From positions 1 through 35,198 of the forward strand of contig NXFV01001153.1 of the NCBI GenBank assembly GCA_002803225.1: a DNA stretch of 35,198 bases, given 5' to 3'. The DNA comes from Gamarada debralockiae. Taxonomy: Eukaryota > Ascomycota > Leotiomycetes > Helotiales > Hyphodiscaceae. Each line of letters starts with the position of its first letter. The stretch's first letter is position 1. Made by a program: the position numbers and the translations under genes. Shown here piece by piece: positions 23,064 to 32,232 of this stretch. Below the pieces are notes generated by a model. It did no database searches, was not told the origin of the DNA, and saw nothing but the letters and a program-made list of their open reading frames with translations.

Positions 23064-24910
23064 AATATAAGCTTCAGTCGAAAACGGCTTCGCTAAGAAT
23101 TGGTTGTTGAGATCTAATCATGGGAAGTTGTCCAAAGTTCAAGGCCACGCTATCCGAAGCTGCGCGAGACTCTCCTAAAGGCTGCTGCACCGGATTCTCT
23201 GTCTCATGTTGATGATATCAGTAATTGCGCAAATATGTATCTAACTGCTAACAGAGACAGTGGTGGGCTACTGTTAAAGTCGGAGTTGAGTTTTGTGAGG
23301 AAGGACGACAATGTAAGGTCGTGGGTGAGGATGTTGGATTATGATCGCAGAGGTAGGGACGCGACGTGTCAGGGACGGACAATGTGCGTCTAGTCCGTCC
23401 TCTCTGGATTAGTTTTTTGCTGTCTCGGACTCCTACAAATAAAGACTTCCAGCGCTAAAGTTATCAGCTGGATCGTGAGCCTTGTGACGGCAAGTTAGCT
23501 GATCAACTACTTTTCTACTGCAATCTTTTACCGCCACTTCTGCGGTTCTGCTAAGTCGTAGGGTTTGGATGGGAATACATTACCTTTATAAAGGGCACTT
23601 CTGGCCTTATACCTCTTATCTTGCGATGGTTGGATCAGTCTTTGGCATCTTGGTGAAATGGATGGACAGATTTCTTGTCTGATGCCACATCATTTAGTAT
23701 CCGTGATTTCTTCCTAAATTATACGTTCGTTGGCGTGTTTCAGTTGTACTGTGTGTTTTGAAAGGTAGTGAAAGGGACGAACTATGCGTGGGGATTGGAT
23801 GTATAGAACACGCTCCTTCTCCCTCAGCGTATACGCAATTTTAGTGGGATCTGACGTCTTCAATCGAAAGCATCATTCCTCGTTAAGATAGGACCTTCTA
23901 CTTGCAGCAAACCGCCTTAGTTTGAATTTTGGTCGCTCTCTCGGGTACAGTATAACCGGTTATAATACTCGCGTTTTTCGGCAGCTATCTTTCAAGCGAA
24001 ACTGGCTCTGAATGCTCGTTGTGAAAGGAATGATTGACGTTGAGTTGGAGGAGACAGGAGTGCCCATTTAGGTTCTTATCTTCGCGTTCACGAGCTCAGG
24101 GACTTGGTAGAGTATCGTAGCGGGCTCACATGGTCTATGGACACGTGGTTCGCAGGCACGTGACCTCCAGGCAATATAAATATCGTGCGCGCAGCTAGCT
24201 AGCTCGTCTTTCTTCAGGCAGTTCACACTCCCTCACCAACAATACAGTCGTTACCTCACCTCTTGATTCGCAGTCATCCCCATTACAGTATAACATTACT
24301 CGTGCATGACCATTGTAGGCCTCTAACCAAGTAACTTCTGTATCACCTGGTGACATTGTGGGTCCAAGATTAAGGATGAAAGGCTGGCATGTACGACTTG
24401 GGACGTGATGAGACTACTTAGCCATCTCCGCCAACCGCACTGTGTGCCAATCAATCGAGCACTCTGGTAGCAACTTACACTTCTCACAGAATAGATTGTG
24501 TTGATGAGGACAAGGGAAGGTAACTGGGAGAATCCAGTGGAATGTAGTGGCACTCGAAATCTTGCATGCTCACGATTGACTTCGACAAGACTCCAAGAAA
24601 CAGACGGGTATTCAGCAGAGCAAAACGGAAGATTGTGAAATGGTGCTCGCATTGACCGATACCATGAACGCTAACGAAGGCCGCTAGCTACCTATCCATC
24701 CATCAACCAACAAAGCAGATGTGATCGAGTCTCAATTTGGATCTGATGCGCGGATATTTGTTAGCATTTTCTGTGCTCGAAATAGTTGATGAGATCTCAC
24801 TTTTGTGGACAGCACCCTTTCCTCCCACGTAACCATTTTCCGGACGTGCTCATGCACCGTCATATTCTCTCACCCAAATGCAATCGAAGGAATCATCCGC
24901 ATTCGTCGCA
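23064..24910. other. Long gap with a promoter-like segment
   Basis: No intact gene is seen. A plus-strand open stretch at about 23160-23370 reads like protein in places but has no start, splice partner or known motif. The most structured part is a promoter-like segment at 24142-24310, listed separately. The right end (24660-24910) is 3' flank of the FAL1 gene. Confidence 0.4.
24142..24310 (+). promoter_or_regulatory. Promoter-like segment without a visible gene
   Basis: Two CACGTG boxes (24142-24147 and 24157-24162) are followed by a TATA-like ATATAAATAT at 24174-24183, then a C/T- and CA-rich stretch resembling a fungal 5' leader, and an ATG at 24306. That ATG opens only six codons. Either spliced exons that I cannot recognise follow, or this drives a non-coding RNA, or it is the remnant of a lost gene. 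Confidence 0.4.
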
Positions 24911-26218
24911 CTAAGTAAGAAGATCCGCAACGTTCATTGGCATCTCATCAATTTGAGTTGAGTAGTACACTGTTGTCGGTCAGTAACGTTATAAAAGTTA
25001 GGGAATGAAGAAAATACACTCAATATCTCTCAGTATGCGAACGTCTTCACTCGTAACGAAGTTGATCGCAACACCCTTTCGCCCAAATCTACCACTTCGA
25101 CCAATACGATGAATGTAGTTCTCACGGTTGCTTGGCAGATCGTAGTTGATAACGAGCGAAACTTGCTGGACATCGATACCACGAGCCCAGACATCCGTAG
25201 AAATCAAAACTCTCGAGTTGCCCTGGCGGAAGTCTTGCATAATGCTATCTCTCTCCTTCTGAGGCATCTCTCCGTGCATGGAAGACACAGTGAAGTTGGC
25301 TTCGCGCATCTTGTCCGTCAACCAGTCCACCTTCCTACGAGTATTGCAGAAGATGACTGCTTGTGTGATGGTGAGGGTGTCGTAGAGATCGCAGAGCGTG
25401 TCGAACTTCCATTCCTCCTTCTCGACAGCGATGAAGTATTGTTTGAGGCCTTCCAACGTCAACTCATCACGCTTAACGAGAATGCGGACGGGATCGGTCA
25501 TGAATTTCGTAGTCATATCGAGAACATCGTATGGAAGGGTAGCGGAAACGACAACAACCTGAGTCGCGGGAGGGAGGTAACGGTAGACATCGTAGATTTG
25601 CTCTCTGAAACCGCGATTCAACAGCTCGTCAGCCTCGTCAAGAACAAGCATCTTGATGTGGCGAGTTCGGAGATTTCGACGACGGATCATATCAGCGACA
25701 CGGCCAGGTGTTCCAGAAACAATGTGTTGGCCATAGTCGAGCTTGCGGATATCCTCTCCAACGTTGGTTCCCCCAATACAAGCATGGCACTGAACATTCA
25801 TGTAGTCTCCCAAGGCCATAACAACGGACTGAATCTGTGTCGCAAGTTCTCGGGTGGGGGATAGAACGAGGGCTTGGGTTTCGCGAACGGCTGTATCGAT
25901 AACCTGGAGCATACTGATGGAGAATGTGGCAGTTTTACCGGTACCAGATTGCGCCTGGGCGATTGTGTCGCGACCTTTGCAGATTTGGACGATCGCACGC
26001 GACTGGACGGCAGAGGGGGATTCATAGCCATATGCATAGATACCGCGGAGGAGGTTTTCCTTCAGGTGCACTGTATAGTTTTGAAGTCAACATTTGCTCA
26101 GGAAGAACTCGGGTTAGGATTACTTGCTGTCAGTAAACGTCGGTGCGACTGTGACATCCTTGGAGGTGGTGAACTCCATGCGCTCATCCATCTTGCGATC
26201 GATTCCACCTTCAGCCAT
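24911..26218 (-). CDS. fal1: DEAD-box RNA helicase FAL1 / eIF4A-III
   Basis: Three exons: 26218-26128, 26070-25018 and 24969-24911, giving 400 residues, the usual length. Motifs are a Q-motif region (GYESPSAVQ, 45-53), AQSGTGKT (70-77), PTRELA (102-107), SGTPGR, DEAD (175-178), [18 protein letters not shown] and HRIGRSGR. The DVWARGID form separates eIF4A-III/FAL1 from translation factor eIF4A, which has a different residue pair there. It is an ATP-dependent RNA helicase of the nucleus, acting in the exon junction complex and/or 18S rRNA maturation. The first intron fits the frame only with a GC donor (GACA then GCAAGT) and an AG acceptor; the second has donor GTATTT and restores [14 protein letters not shown]. 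It is divergent from the SF3a3 gene. Confidence 0.95.
26071..26127 (-). other. GC-AG intron of FAL1
   Basis: The 57-nt intron begins GCAAGT and ends CAG. Joining the flanks in this way restores Met31 and the family sequence TFTDMHLKENLL. The only nearby GT (four bases further on) would put the helicase out of frame. GCAAGT is the strong consensus for the minor GC class of U2 introns. Confidence 0.85.
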
Positions 26219-26511
26219 GACTGCGATTTGGTTTGTCTGAATCGTACGTATCGTGTGGTTTTGGTGTTGTTTTGACTCCTTGAAGAAAGGTTGTGTTGTG
26301 CTGCAAATTCCCAAGTTTGGAAAGGACGAGGCGGAGTAAAATTCTTAGCGCGGTTCTCACAGGCGGCGGATTTGATTGGCGCGCACAAATTTTGAGAGCC
26401 TCAAATGATATTTATCAACCTCCCCATCCAACAGATAGGATACACTCGACTTGAGAGTTCTCTCATTCTCCCATTTACTTTAAGGAAGTCTGATCGTGAA
26501 ACGCCGGCACC
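26219..26511. promoter_or_regulatory. Shared divergent promoter, FAL1 / SF3a3
   Basis: These 293 bases separate the start codons of two oppositely oriented RNA-processing genes and must hold both promoters and both leaders. The FAL1 side of the spacer is T-rich on the minus strand. No clear TATA box is seen, as expected for housekeeping genes. Co-regulation is inference. Confidence 0.7.
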
Positions 26512-28062
26512 ATGATTTTGGAGGACCAGAGGTTCATTCACGAGAACCTCGAGAGGTTGGAGCAAGCTATCAGTGACAGAGTAGCTGAAGAACCACGACA
26601 TGTAAGAGCTTCCTACCGCTCCAGCATACTGGCAAATCTAATGTGTTCTCCCCAGGTTCGAGAACGACTGAACCGTGACCACCAAATCGCAGGCTTCCTC
26701 GATAGCATCCAGGATCAATCCAAACGATTACTCGAGATTTACAAAGACGCAGATGGAGCACGTAGCAAGGAGATTCAGTCTATATCCACCGGCGAGCCAC
26801 TGGATGAGTTCTACAAGCAGCTAGCGGAGATCAAGTCCTTCCATCAGAGATACCCAAATGAGCAGGTTGATAATCTGGAGAAGGCGTACAAGAAGAAAAC
26901 TGCCGGGGAGGGAGAGACCACAACGTCCGAAATCGACAGTATGTTCACAGGCGAAGAAGCTTTTGGCAAATTTCTCGATCTCACTACAATCCACGAACTC
27001 TATCTGAACCTTTCCGGCATCAAGCGACTCACATACCTTCAATACCTTGACAATTTCGATTCATTCACGCCTCCGCTATGCTCCATCAAACGACACGAAA
27101 AAATGACGGACCAGTACTTCAACTATGTTGGGCAATTAGCGGATTATCTAGAAGGGTTCATGCGACGAACGCGGCCTCTGGAGAACTTGGAGAAGCTCTT
27201 CGAAAGCTTTGACGCTGACTTCGACAAGGCTTGGAACGACAACGATGTTCCTGGATGGAAGCTTGAAACTCCAGCGCCTGCGAGTGGTCCAGCAACGGAT
27301 GGAATCTGGTGTGCAGATTGTGAGAAGGAGTTCAAGAACGAGAATGTCTACAAGGGCCATCTAAATGGGAAGAAGCATATCCGCGCCGCGGAGCTCAGAG
27401 CAGCTCGTCAAGCAGAGGGTGGTTCCGATACAAATGGTTCCGCAGCCCGTGTTTCAAACACCCTGCGGTTGAAAGAGCGCGCGATAGCAGAGCGTGAGAA
27501 CAGAGTCCGGCGTCTAGCAGCCGCGATGTCCCAAGAACGAAGTGACACCAGAGTCAATGTGGAGCGAAAGCAGGGCATGACCGAGCGCGAACGACAAATG
27601 GAGTTAGACGCTCTTTTCGCTGAGACCTCTGCTGCGGCTCCACAAGGCGGTGATTCGGATAGCGACTCGGATGGAGAGGAGAAGATTTACAATCCATTGA
27701 AGCTGCCGCTGGCGTGGGATGGAAAGCCGATTCCTTTCTGGTTGTACAAGCTTCATGGCCTGGGTGTGGAGTTTAAGTGCGAAATTTGCGGAAACTACGT
27801 CTACATGGGACGAAGGGCTTTCGATAAGCACTTCAATGAGGCGCGTCATATTTACGGATTGAAGTGCTTGGGCATTACCAACACGACACTTTTCCGAGAA
27901 ATCACTGGCCTCGAGGATGCACAAAAGCTTTGGGCTAAGATACAGAGTGACAAGAAGAAGACCAAGACCGACGAGGGCGGAATAGTTCAGATGGAGGATG
28001 CCGAAGGCAACGTTATGCCGGAGAAGGTGTACTACGATTTGCAAAAGCAAGGCTTGCTATAA
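26512..28062 (+). CDS. prp9: Splicing factor 3a subunit 3 (SF3a60, Prp9/Sap61)
   Basis: The frame is open throughout, but bases 26602-26655 are an intron (GTAAGA to CCCCAG): removing it joins VAEEPRH to VRERLNRDH as in the family. The product has 498 residues. The N-terminus MILEDQRFIHENLERLEQAI is the SF3a3 signature. A C2H2 U1-type zinc finger begins WCADC (Cys249, Cys252) and ends in a GHLNGKKH stretch. The C-terminal matrin-type finger has FKCEICGN (Cys405, Cys408), preceded by the diagnostic YNPLKLPLAWDGKPIPFWLY. SF3a, with SF3b, binds the U2 snRNP and stabilises it at the branch site; the protein is nuclear and essential in yeasts. The start at 26512 is supported by the family N-terminus. 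It shares its upstream region with FAL1. Confidence 0.95.
   Translation: MILEDQRFIHENLERLEQAISDRVAEEPRHVRASYRSSILANLMCSPQVRERLNRDHQIAGFLDSIQDQSKRLLEIYKDADGARSKEIQSISTGEPLDEFYKQLAEIKSFHQRYPNEQVDNLEKAYKKKTAGEGETTTSEIDSMFTGEEAFGKFLDLTTIHELYLNLSGIKRLTYLQYLDNFDSFTPPLCSIKRHEKMTDQYFNYVGQLADYLEGFMRRTRPLENLEKLFESFDADFDKAWNDNDVPGWKLETPAPASGPATDGIWCADCEKEFKNENVYKGHLNGKKHIRAAELRAARQAEGGSDTNGSAARVSNTLRLKERAIAERENRVRRLAAAMSQERSDTRVNVERKQGMTERERQMELDALFAETSAAAPQGGDSDSDSDGEEKIYNPLKLPLAWDGKPIPFWLYKLHGLGVEFKCEICGNYVYMGRRAFDKHFNEARHIYGLKCLGITNTTLFREITGLEDAQKLWAKIQSDKKKTKTDEGGIVQMEDAEGNVMPEKVYYDLQKQGLL
26602..26655 (+). other. 54-nt stop-free in-frame intron of SF3a3
   Basis: Its length is divisible by three, it contains no stop codon and it sits in phase 0. 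Retention would insert 18 residues rather than truncate the protein. Donor GTAAGA and acceptor CCCCAG are good. Family conservation across the junction indicates that it is normally removed. Confidence 0.85.
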
Positions 28063-28490
28063 ATGGGATTTTGGGGTTCTAGAACAAAAGTTTTAAAAAG
28101 GCAACAGTAGTTGTTCGTCTCTCAGACCGGGCAGCGAGGCCCCCTGGAGTGGAGGGTTGGTGGCGTTGGGGTGTACAATTAAGTATGTATTCTGTCAAGC
28201 ACTTTGAAAACCGGAACTGATTTTCGAAACGAAGATGCAATGACGTGTTATGTTTCCGTGAACGGCCCAGCTCAAAAATGTTGATGTAGGGTTCGTTTGT
28301 CGTCAAAATCTCGATACCCCTTTTCCATCCATGGTTCCATTACGCCGGTATTTCAATGCGTTCCAAAATTGAAAGTCTAACATGTCCCAATGCCAGTCCT
28401 CTTTCCAAAACGTACTAGATGATTTCAATCTAATGAGTATAGAATTATTCATGCTGTCCAGATATTTTCATCTGGACTGGCCGGGTACTG
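28063..28490. other. Intergenic region
   Basis: This is the 3' flank of the SF3a3 gene and upstream region of the secreted-protein gene. A frame from 28382 runs into the downstream coding sequence but has no signal or family support upstream of 28565. Nothing else is seen. Confidence 0.6.
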
Positions 28491-28493
28491 CAG

Positions 28494-28500
28494 TATATAT
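28494..28500 (+). promoter_or_regulatory. TATA box of the secreted-protein gene
   Basis: TATATAT lies 65-71 bases before the start codon at 28565 and is followed by a C/T-rich stretch, a typical arrangement for a regulated fungal gene. Confidence 0.6.
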
Positions 28501-28564
28501 TCCTCGGTCCTTTTCCCCTCTCCCCCTCCATTATTCATATCACGCCTTCTCTACATTTTTTACC

Positions 28565-29308
28565 ATGAAGTTCACGCCCTACATCGCTGCGGCGATTCTC
28601 CCTTTCATTCCACTCGTACCCGCCCTCTCTATTCCTTGGCTTCCGGCAACGCTCAACCAGACCGATGTCGCCCAACAAAATCCTCGCCCGATGCCAGTCT
28701 CAGTTGCAGAAAATGGCATCATGATGCCCGCTCCGATCGATGAACCGACCGAGACGACAGTAACTGGCTTGCCTTTTGATAGCCATCCTGACAAACTCGA
28801 AGATTTCCCTCATGTTGTCAATGAAGTCGATGCTCTGACCGAAACTACATTCCCTGACAGCCATCCTGACGATATTGATGTCGCCAGACCCGCCGCACAT
28901 CGTCTGCCTACGAATAGCCCTAAGTGTCTGATCGATGAGATGATGGTGGAAGTCGGCGATCATATGCAAAAGAGAGACGAGGCGGCTCCTACCGATATGC
29001 CACACCCATATGAAGAACATCCCAAGATCCCCAACTTCCATCCTTTGGGTAAGCCAGGAGGTCATGGACCGGTTGTTCGTCCCGAGCATCCCAGCCAGGA
29101 ACTACGCAAGCTGGAGCCTACCGCAGCCGATAAGCCCAACGGATTTGCAGAAAATCTAAAATGCCCCAACTTTCACCCTTTAGGCCAGGGAGGCCATGGG
29201 CCTGTCGTTCATCCTGGGTGGCAGACAGTTACCATTGCTCCTACACCAACAGTCCCGAGGTCTGTGAAACCAATTTTTAACAAGACCGGCGTAATCGAGA
29301 AGGATTGA
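28565..29308 (+). CDS. Secreted protein with duplicated NFHPLG..GGHGPVV motif
   Basis: Single exon, 247 residues. The start at 28565 (TACCATGA context) gives a clear signal peptide, residues 1-20 (MKFTPYIAAAILPFIPLVPA). The mature part is acidic and Pro/His-rich. Two internal duplications are visible: TETT..DSHPD (about 62-76 and 92-102), and PNFHPLGKPGGHGPVV (156-171) against PNFHPLGQGGHGPVV (201-215), 45 residues apart. There is a single dibasic Kex2-type site, QKR at 135-137. Two cysteines occur, Cys121 and Cys200. I do not recognise the family and assign no function. An effector-like or wall-associated protein or a processed precursor peptide are all possible. The two motif copies differ at many third codon positions, so the duplication is old and the peptide conserved. 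Confidence 0.8.
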   Translation: MKFTPYIAAAILPFIPLVPALSIPWLPATLNQTDVAQQNPRPMPVSVAENGIMMPAPIDEPTETTVTGLPFDSHPDKLEDFPHVVNEVDALTETTFPDSHPDDIDVARPAAHRLPTNSPKCLIDEMMVEVGDHMQKRDEAAPTDMPHPYEEHPKIPNFHPLGKPGGHGPVVRPEHPSQELRKLEPTAADKPNGFAENLKCPNFHPLGQGGHGPVVHPGWQTVTIAPTPTVPRSVKPIFNKTGVIEKD

Positions 29309-29312
29309 AAGG

Positions 29313-29587
29313 TCATAGGGCTGAGGGACAGGTCGTGCTCGATAATTTGATGCACAGGAGAAGTGAATCAAGCTGGCCCTTTTTGGGTAGTTAGCATTAT
29401 TGCTGTTGGCCACCTAGTAGTAACTTACATTTTCTTGCCATCCAACATTCTGCTCAATGAAAAATTGGCTAGTCCCAACCCACTCCCTTCGAATTCTCTT
29501 AGTGATAGATCCACTAGCCGGAACCACTTCTCCATCAACATCCATTCCATCTTCATGATCTTCAGGATGTATCAGGTTCATGACCAT
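29313..29587 (-). CDS. Small hypothetical protein, possibly incomplete at its 5' end
   Basis: Two exons, 29587-29429 and 29378-29313, give 74 residues. The 50-nt intron is well formed: donor GTAAGT, branch GCTAAC, acceptor AAG. The first exon is acidic (HPEDHEDGMDVDGEVVPA) and then strongly basic with dibasic sites (TKRIRREW); the second ends with a Cys-containing tail. The open frame continues upstream of 29587 to a TGA near 29650, and an acceptor-like CTCAG just after that TGA suggests a missed first exon, perhaps with a signal peptide. It stops 4 bases from the end of the convergent secreted-protein gene. Family unknown. Confidence 0.35.
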
Positions 29588-30054
29588 ATGGTCTTCGGCT
29601 TGTGTCGAGTGAGTTGGGGAAGTAGCATTTCTGCTGAGACGGGCTCAAGGGAGCAAAGATCAACGATATCGTTGGGTGGCCGAACTTCTATTGAACCGTG
29701 TTTGTATATTTTAAGACCTCTGAAATAGCCTTATTATGTTCCCATACTCGTCAGCTCTCTTTTTCGTGTTTTTTTATCACGTGCGATCGCATATCTGTCT
29801 CGAGATCCCAATGACAGCCTTCGCCGCAACTGATCTATTAAGATTCCAGCCCGTGGTCGGATTTACGGGGTAACATCCGAAAGAACTAATGAAACGAGCT
29901 GTTTCGGCATTATTGTCCCGTAAGGCCCGGAGCAGTCAATAATAAGATTCGAGTGTCCCATTTGGACCATCTAACACGGAGAAAGATACTCGGACCACCA
30001 CAAGATTCCCAACAGCAATCAACTCCACACCCATTCAATTTTTCGCTCCTAATC
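29588..30054. other. Gap upstream of the dead Zn2Cys6 gene
   Basis: It may contain a further 5' exon of the small minus-strand gene. The right part (29780-30054) is C/A-rich and looks like the old promoter of the Zn2Cys6 relic. Nothing else is seen. Confidence 0.4.
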
Positions 30055-31584
30055 ATGACCAGTCTCGAGCAAAGCCAGCGATACCCACGCTTTTGTATTA
30101 CTTGTCGTCGTCACAATTAAGATGCGACAGACAATTGTCATGCTCAAGTTGCAAGAAATCTCATTTCGACTGTGGCTATCCCGCCTCGAAATATTCACGG
30201 AAGAAGTTACAAACGATTAAAACTCGGCCTTGTAGGCACGACTTGAGAAACTCGAGAATTTGTTCCAAGGCCTTCCTAAGGATGCTGCAAAGGGTGGAAC
30301 TAGCAGCATGATAGGCGCATGAGGCATAACCCTGAGAACAGCCACGTGGAAGCTGCAAATCGCGAGCTGGGGAGATTGGTTGTTGAGGATGGAGAGAGTA
30401 GGTACATTGAGAATAGTTTCTGGGTTGCACTGTGTAATGAGGTAAACTGAAGTGTTAAATAGCGCTTCCTTCCAAAACCAATATACGATAACAGACATGG
30501 CTAACTGATGTCAGGTTTCCAGGATTCGGAATCTCCTTGATGAACGTTCAGATGATGACAGCGATGCCGTCTTTCCGGCTCGCGAACCGCTGCCATGGAC
30601 GGGAGAACAAGCATTCATCTACAGATTCAACTCCACCGTATCAACTCTTATTGGATTTCATCCTAGGCCAGACCAAATATCATTACTCTGGCAAGTGTTC
30701 GTGGATAATGTCGATCCTATGGTGAGGATGCTACACAAGCCAAGCATGGGAAAGAACATTGCCAAAGCAAGAGATAACTTGGTCGAAATAAGGGGACCTT
30801 GCGAAGCATTGTTGTTTTCAATTTACTTTGCAAGTATTACAAACTTGACCGAGGCTCAATGCGAGACAAAGTTCCACGAAGGGAAAGATGCATTGCTCTG
30901 CAGGTATCGATTTGCTATACAGCAGGCTTCGGCGAGAGCTGATTTCCTCAGCACACATAGCCTGGTCACACTGCAAGCTACTGTGATCTTCCTGGTGAGC
31001 TCCTATGTGTATTTCCAGCTCAAACCTTGGCTGACAGTTGCTCTAGATATGTGAACATAACCACGACGACACTCGCTTTGTGTGGACACTTACCCCCATC
31101 GCTGTCCGGATAGCTCAATCTCTTGGACTTCACCGTGATGTTTCTAGTCTCAATCTCTCATTCTTTGACGCGGAAATGCGTCGTCGCATTTGGTGGCAGA
31201 TATGTATACTTGACGTCCGCACAGCCGAGAATCACGGCTCCGACCAAGATATAGCGCAGCAACACTTCGATACGAAACTTCCTCTCAATATCGACGACGA
31301 AGAACTCATTCCTAGCCCCGCTAAACATCGAACCCCGAAAATGGATCACGGAAATGCCACTCTCGTTGATAAGATTTGAAATTATGAACGTTCTTCGGGA
31401 CTTGAGGTCACACCCGAAATCATCAGGTGCTTCCAGTCATGGCCAAAATCCTTCATTTGCAGAAGAAATCGACGGAGTAACCGAGGCCTGCAGGAATAAA
31501 TTAGAATCTCAGTATCTCAAATACTGCGACATGAATGTGCCATTCCACTCGTTCACCTCTGTTGGCAGGTCTGTAGTGCAGTAG
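30055..31584 (+). pseudogene. Inactivated Zn2Cys6 transcription factor
   Basis: The start codon at 30055 leads into the first half of a zinc cluster (FCITCRRHN) and then a TAA at 30118. One base is missing, because the second half (RCDRQLSCSSCKKSHFDC) is in another frame and the Cys-x6-Cys spacing needs one more base. Further breaks are a TAG at 30233 before ARLEKLENLFQGLPKDA, a frame change before RELGRLVVEDGESRY, and another near 31345 between PSPAKHRTPK and PLSLIRFEIMNVLRDL. In contrast two introns (30442-30514, 30995-31046) and the middle domain (DPMVRMLHKPSM, TRFVWTLTPIAVRIAQSLGL, EMRRRIWWQICILD) are well kept. Homology fades at about 31575, so the C-terminal third is lost. It is a recently dead fungal regulator. 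Confidence 0.85.
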
Positions 31585-32232
31585 AAGGTACGGTGATATC
31601 TGGTGAGACGTACGAGCTCCGAATTCGGTGGCCGAGAAGTCATCGGAGACTGAAGCGCTAGATCCAAGCTGTAGATATAAGGGAAGGGTTGAATTTCGTA
31701 TGAAAGGGTAGAGATTTTGAATTGAAGCTTTTGAAGCCTATTTTGTACTAGCGCCTTATGCACCTCAGTATCAGGGTTCTCATAACAACAAATGCCAATA
31801 ATTGGGAAATATGTGATTGATATGATTGAAGGAAAACTTAGTGAAGAGTATTCCGAGCTATGGAGTTGGAAATTTGGACAAAGGCCGGTGAAGACGGGAT
31901 TGGAGCCGCACCCGTGGTCGGCGAGGGACCTGGGAGAACTGAAGGGTTGAAGAGGAAGAAACAAAAGAATCACTCTCAGAGAGTCCTCCAAAATTTGAAT
32001 CGATAGATAGAGCAGTCTCTTTCCTAATTAGGTAACCTTTTATTCCGTGCGAATGATTACACGTTGGGCTACAGATGGAGCTCTCCGATCTCGCACTGTT
32101 ATTACAATAAGCGCTAATTTAAGCACCGGATGTATCACATGTTCTCTCGTTCTATTTTCCACTACTATCATCTCTTCCTTCATATCCCAAATCTAATATA
32201 CTGTCAAGAATAATTACTCTTCATCTCCAGAT
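31585..32232. other. Gap and promoter of the dipeptidase
   Basis: The left part may hold the unrecognisable end of the Zn2Cys6 relic. A 160-codon minus frame (31991-31509) overlaps it and has no protein-like features. The last 100 bases are C/T-rich, as in a fungal 5' leader. Confidence 0.45.

Noticed and set aside
25109..25864. 251-codon plus-strand open frame
   Set aside because: It lies fully antisense to the conserved helicase coding region and has no motif of its own; codon bias of the real gene keeps the opposite strand open.
29363..29728. 121-codon plus-strand frame
   Set aside because: It is antisense to the better-supported spliced minus-strand candidate and has no family features.
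31509..31991. 160-codon minus-strand frame
   Set aside because: It overlaps the end of the dead regulator, has no start context or domain, and reads like non-coding DNA.
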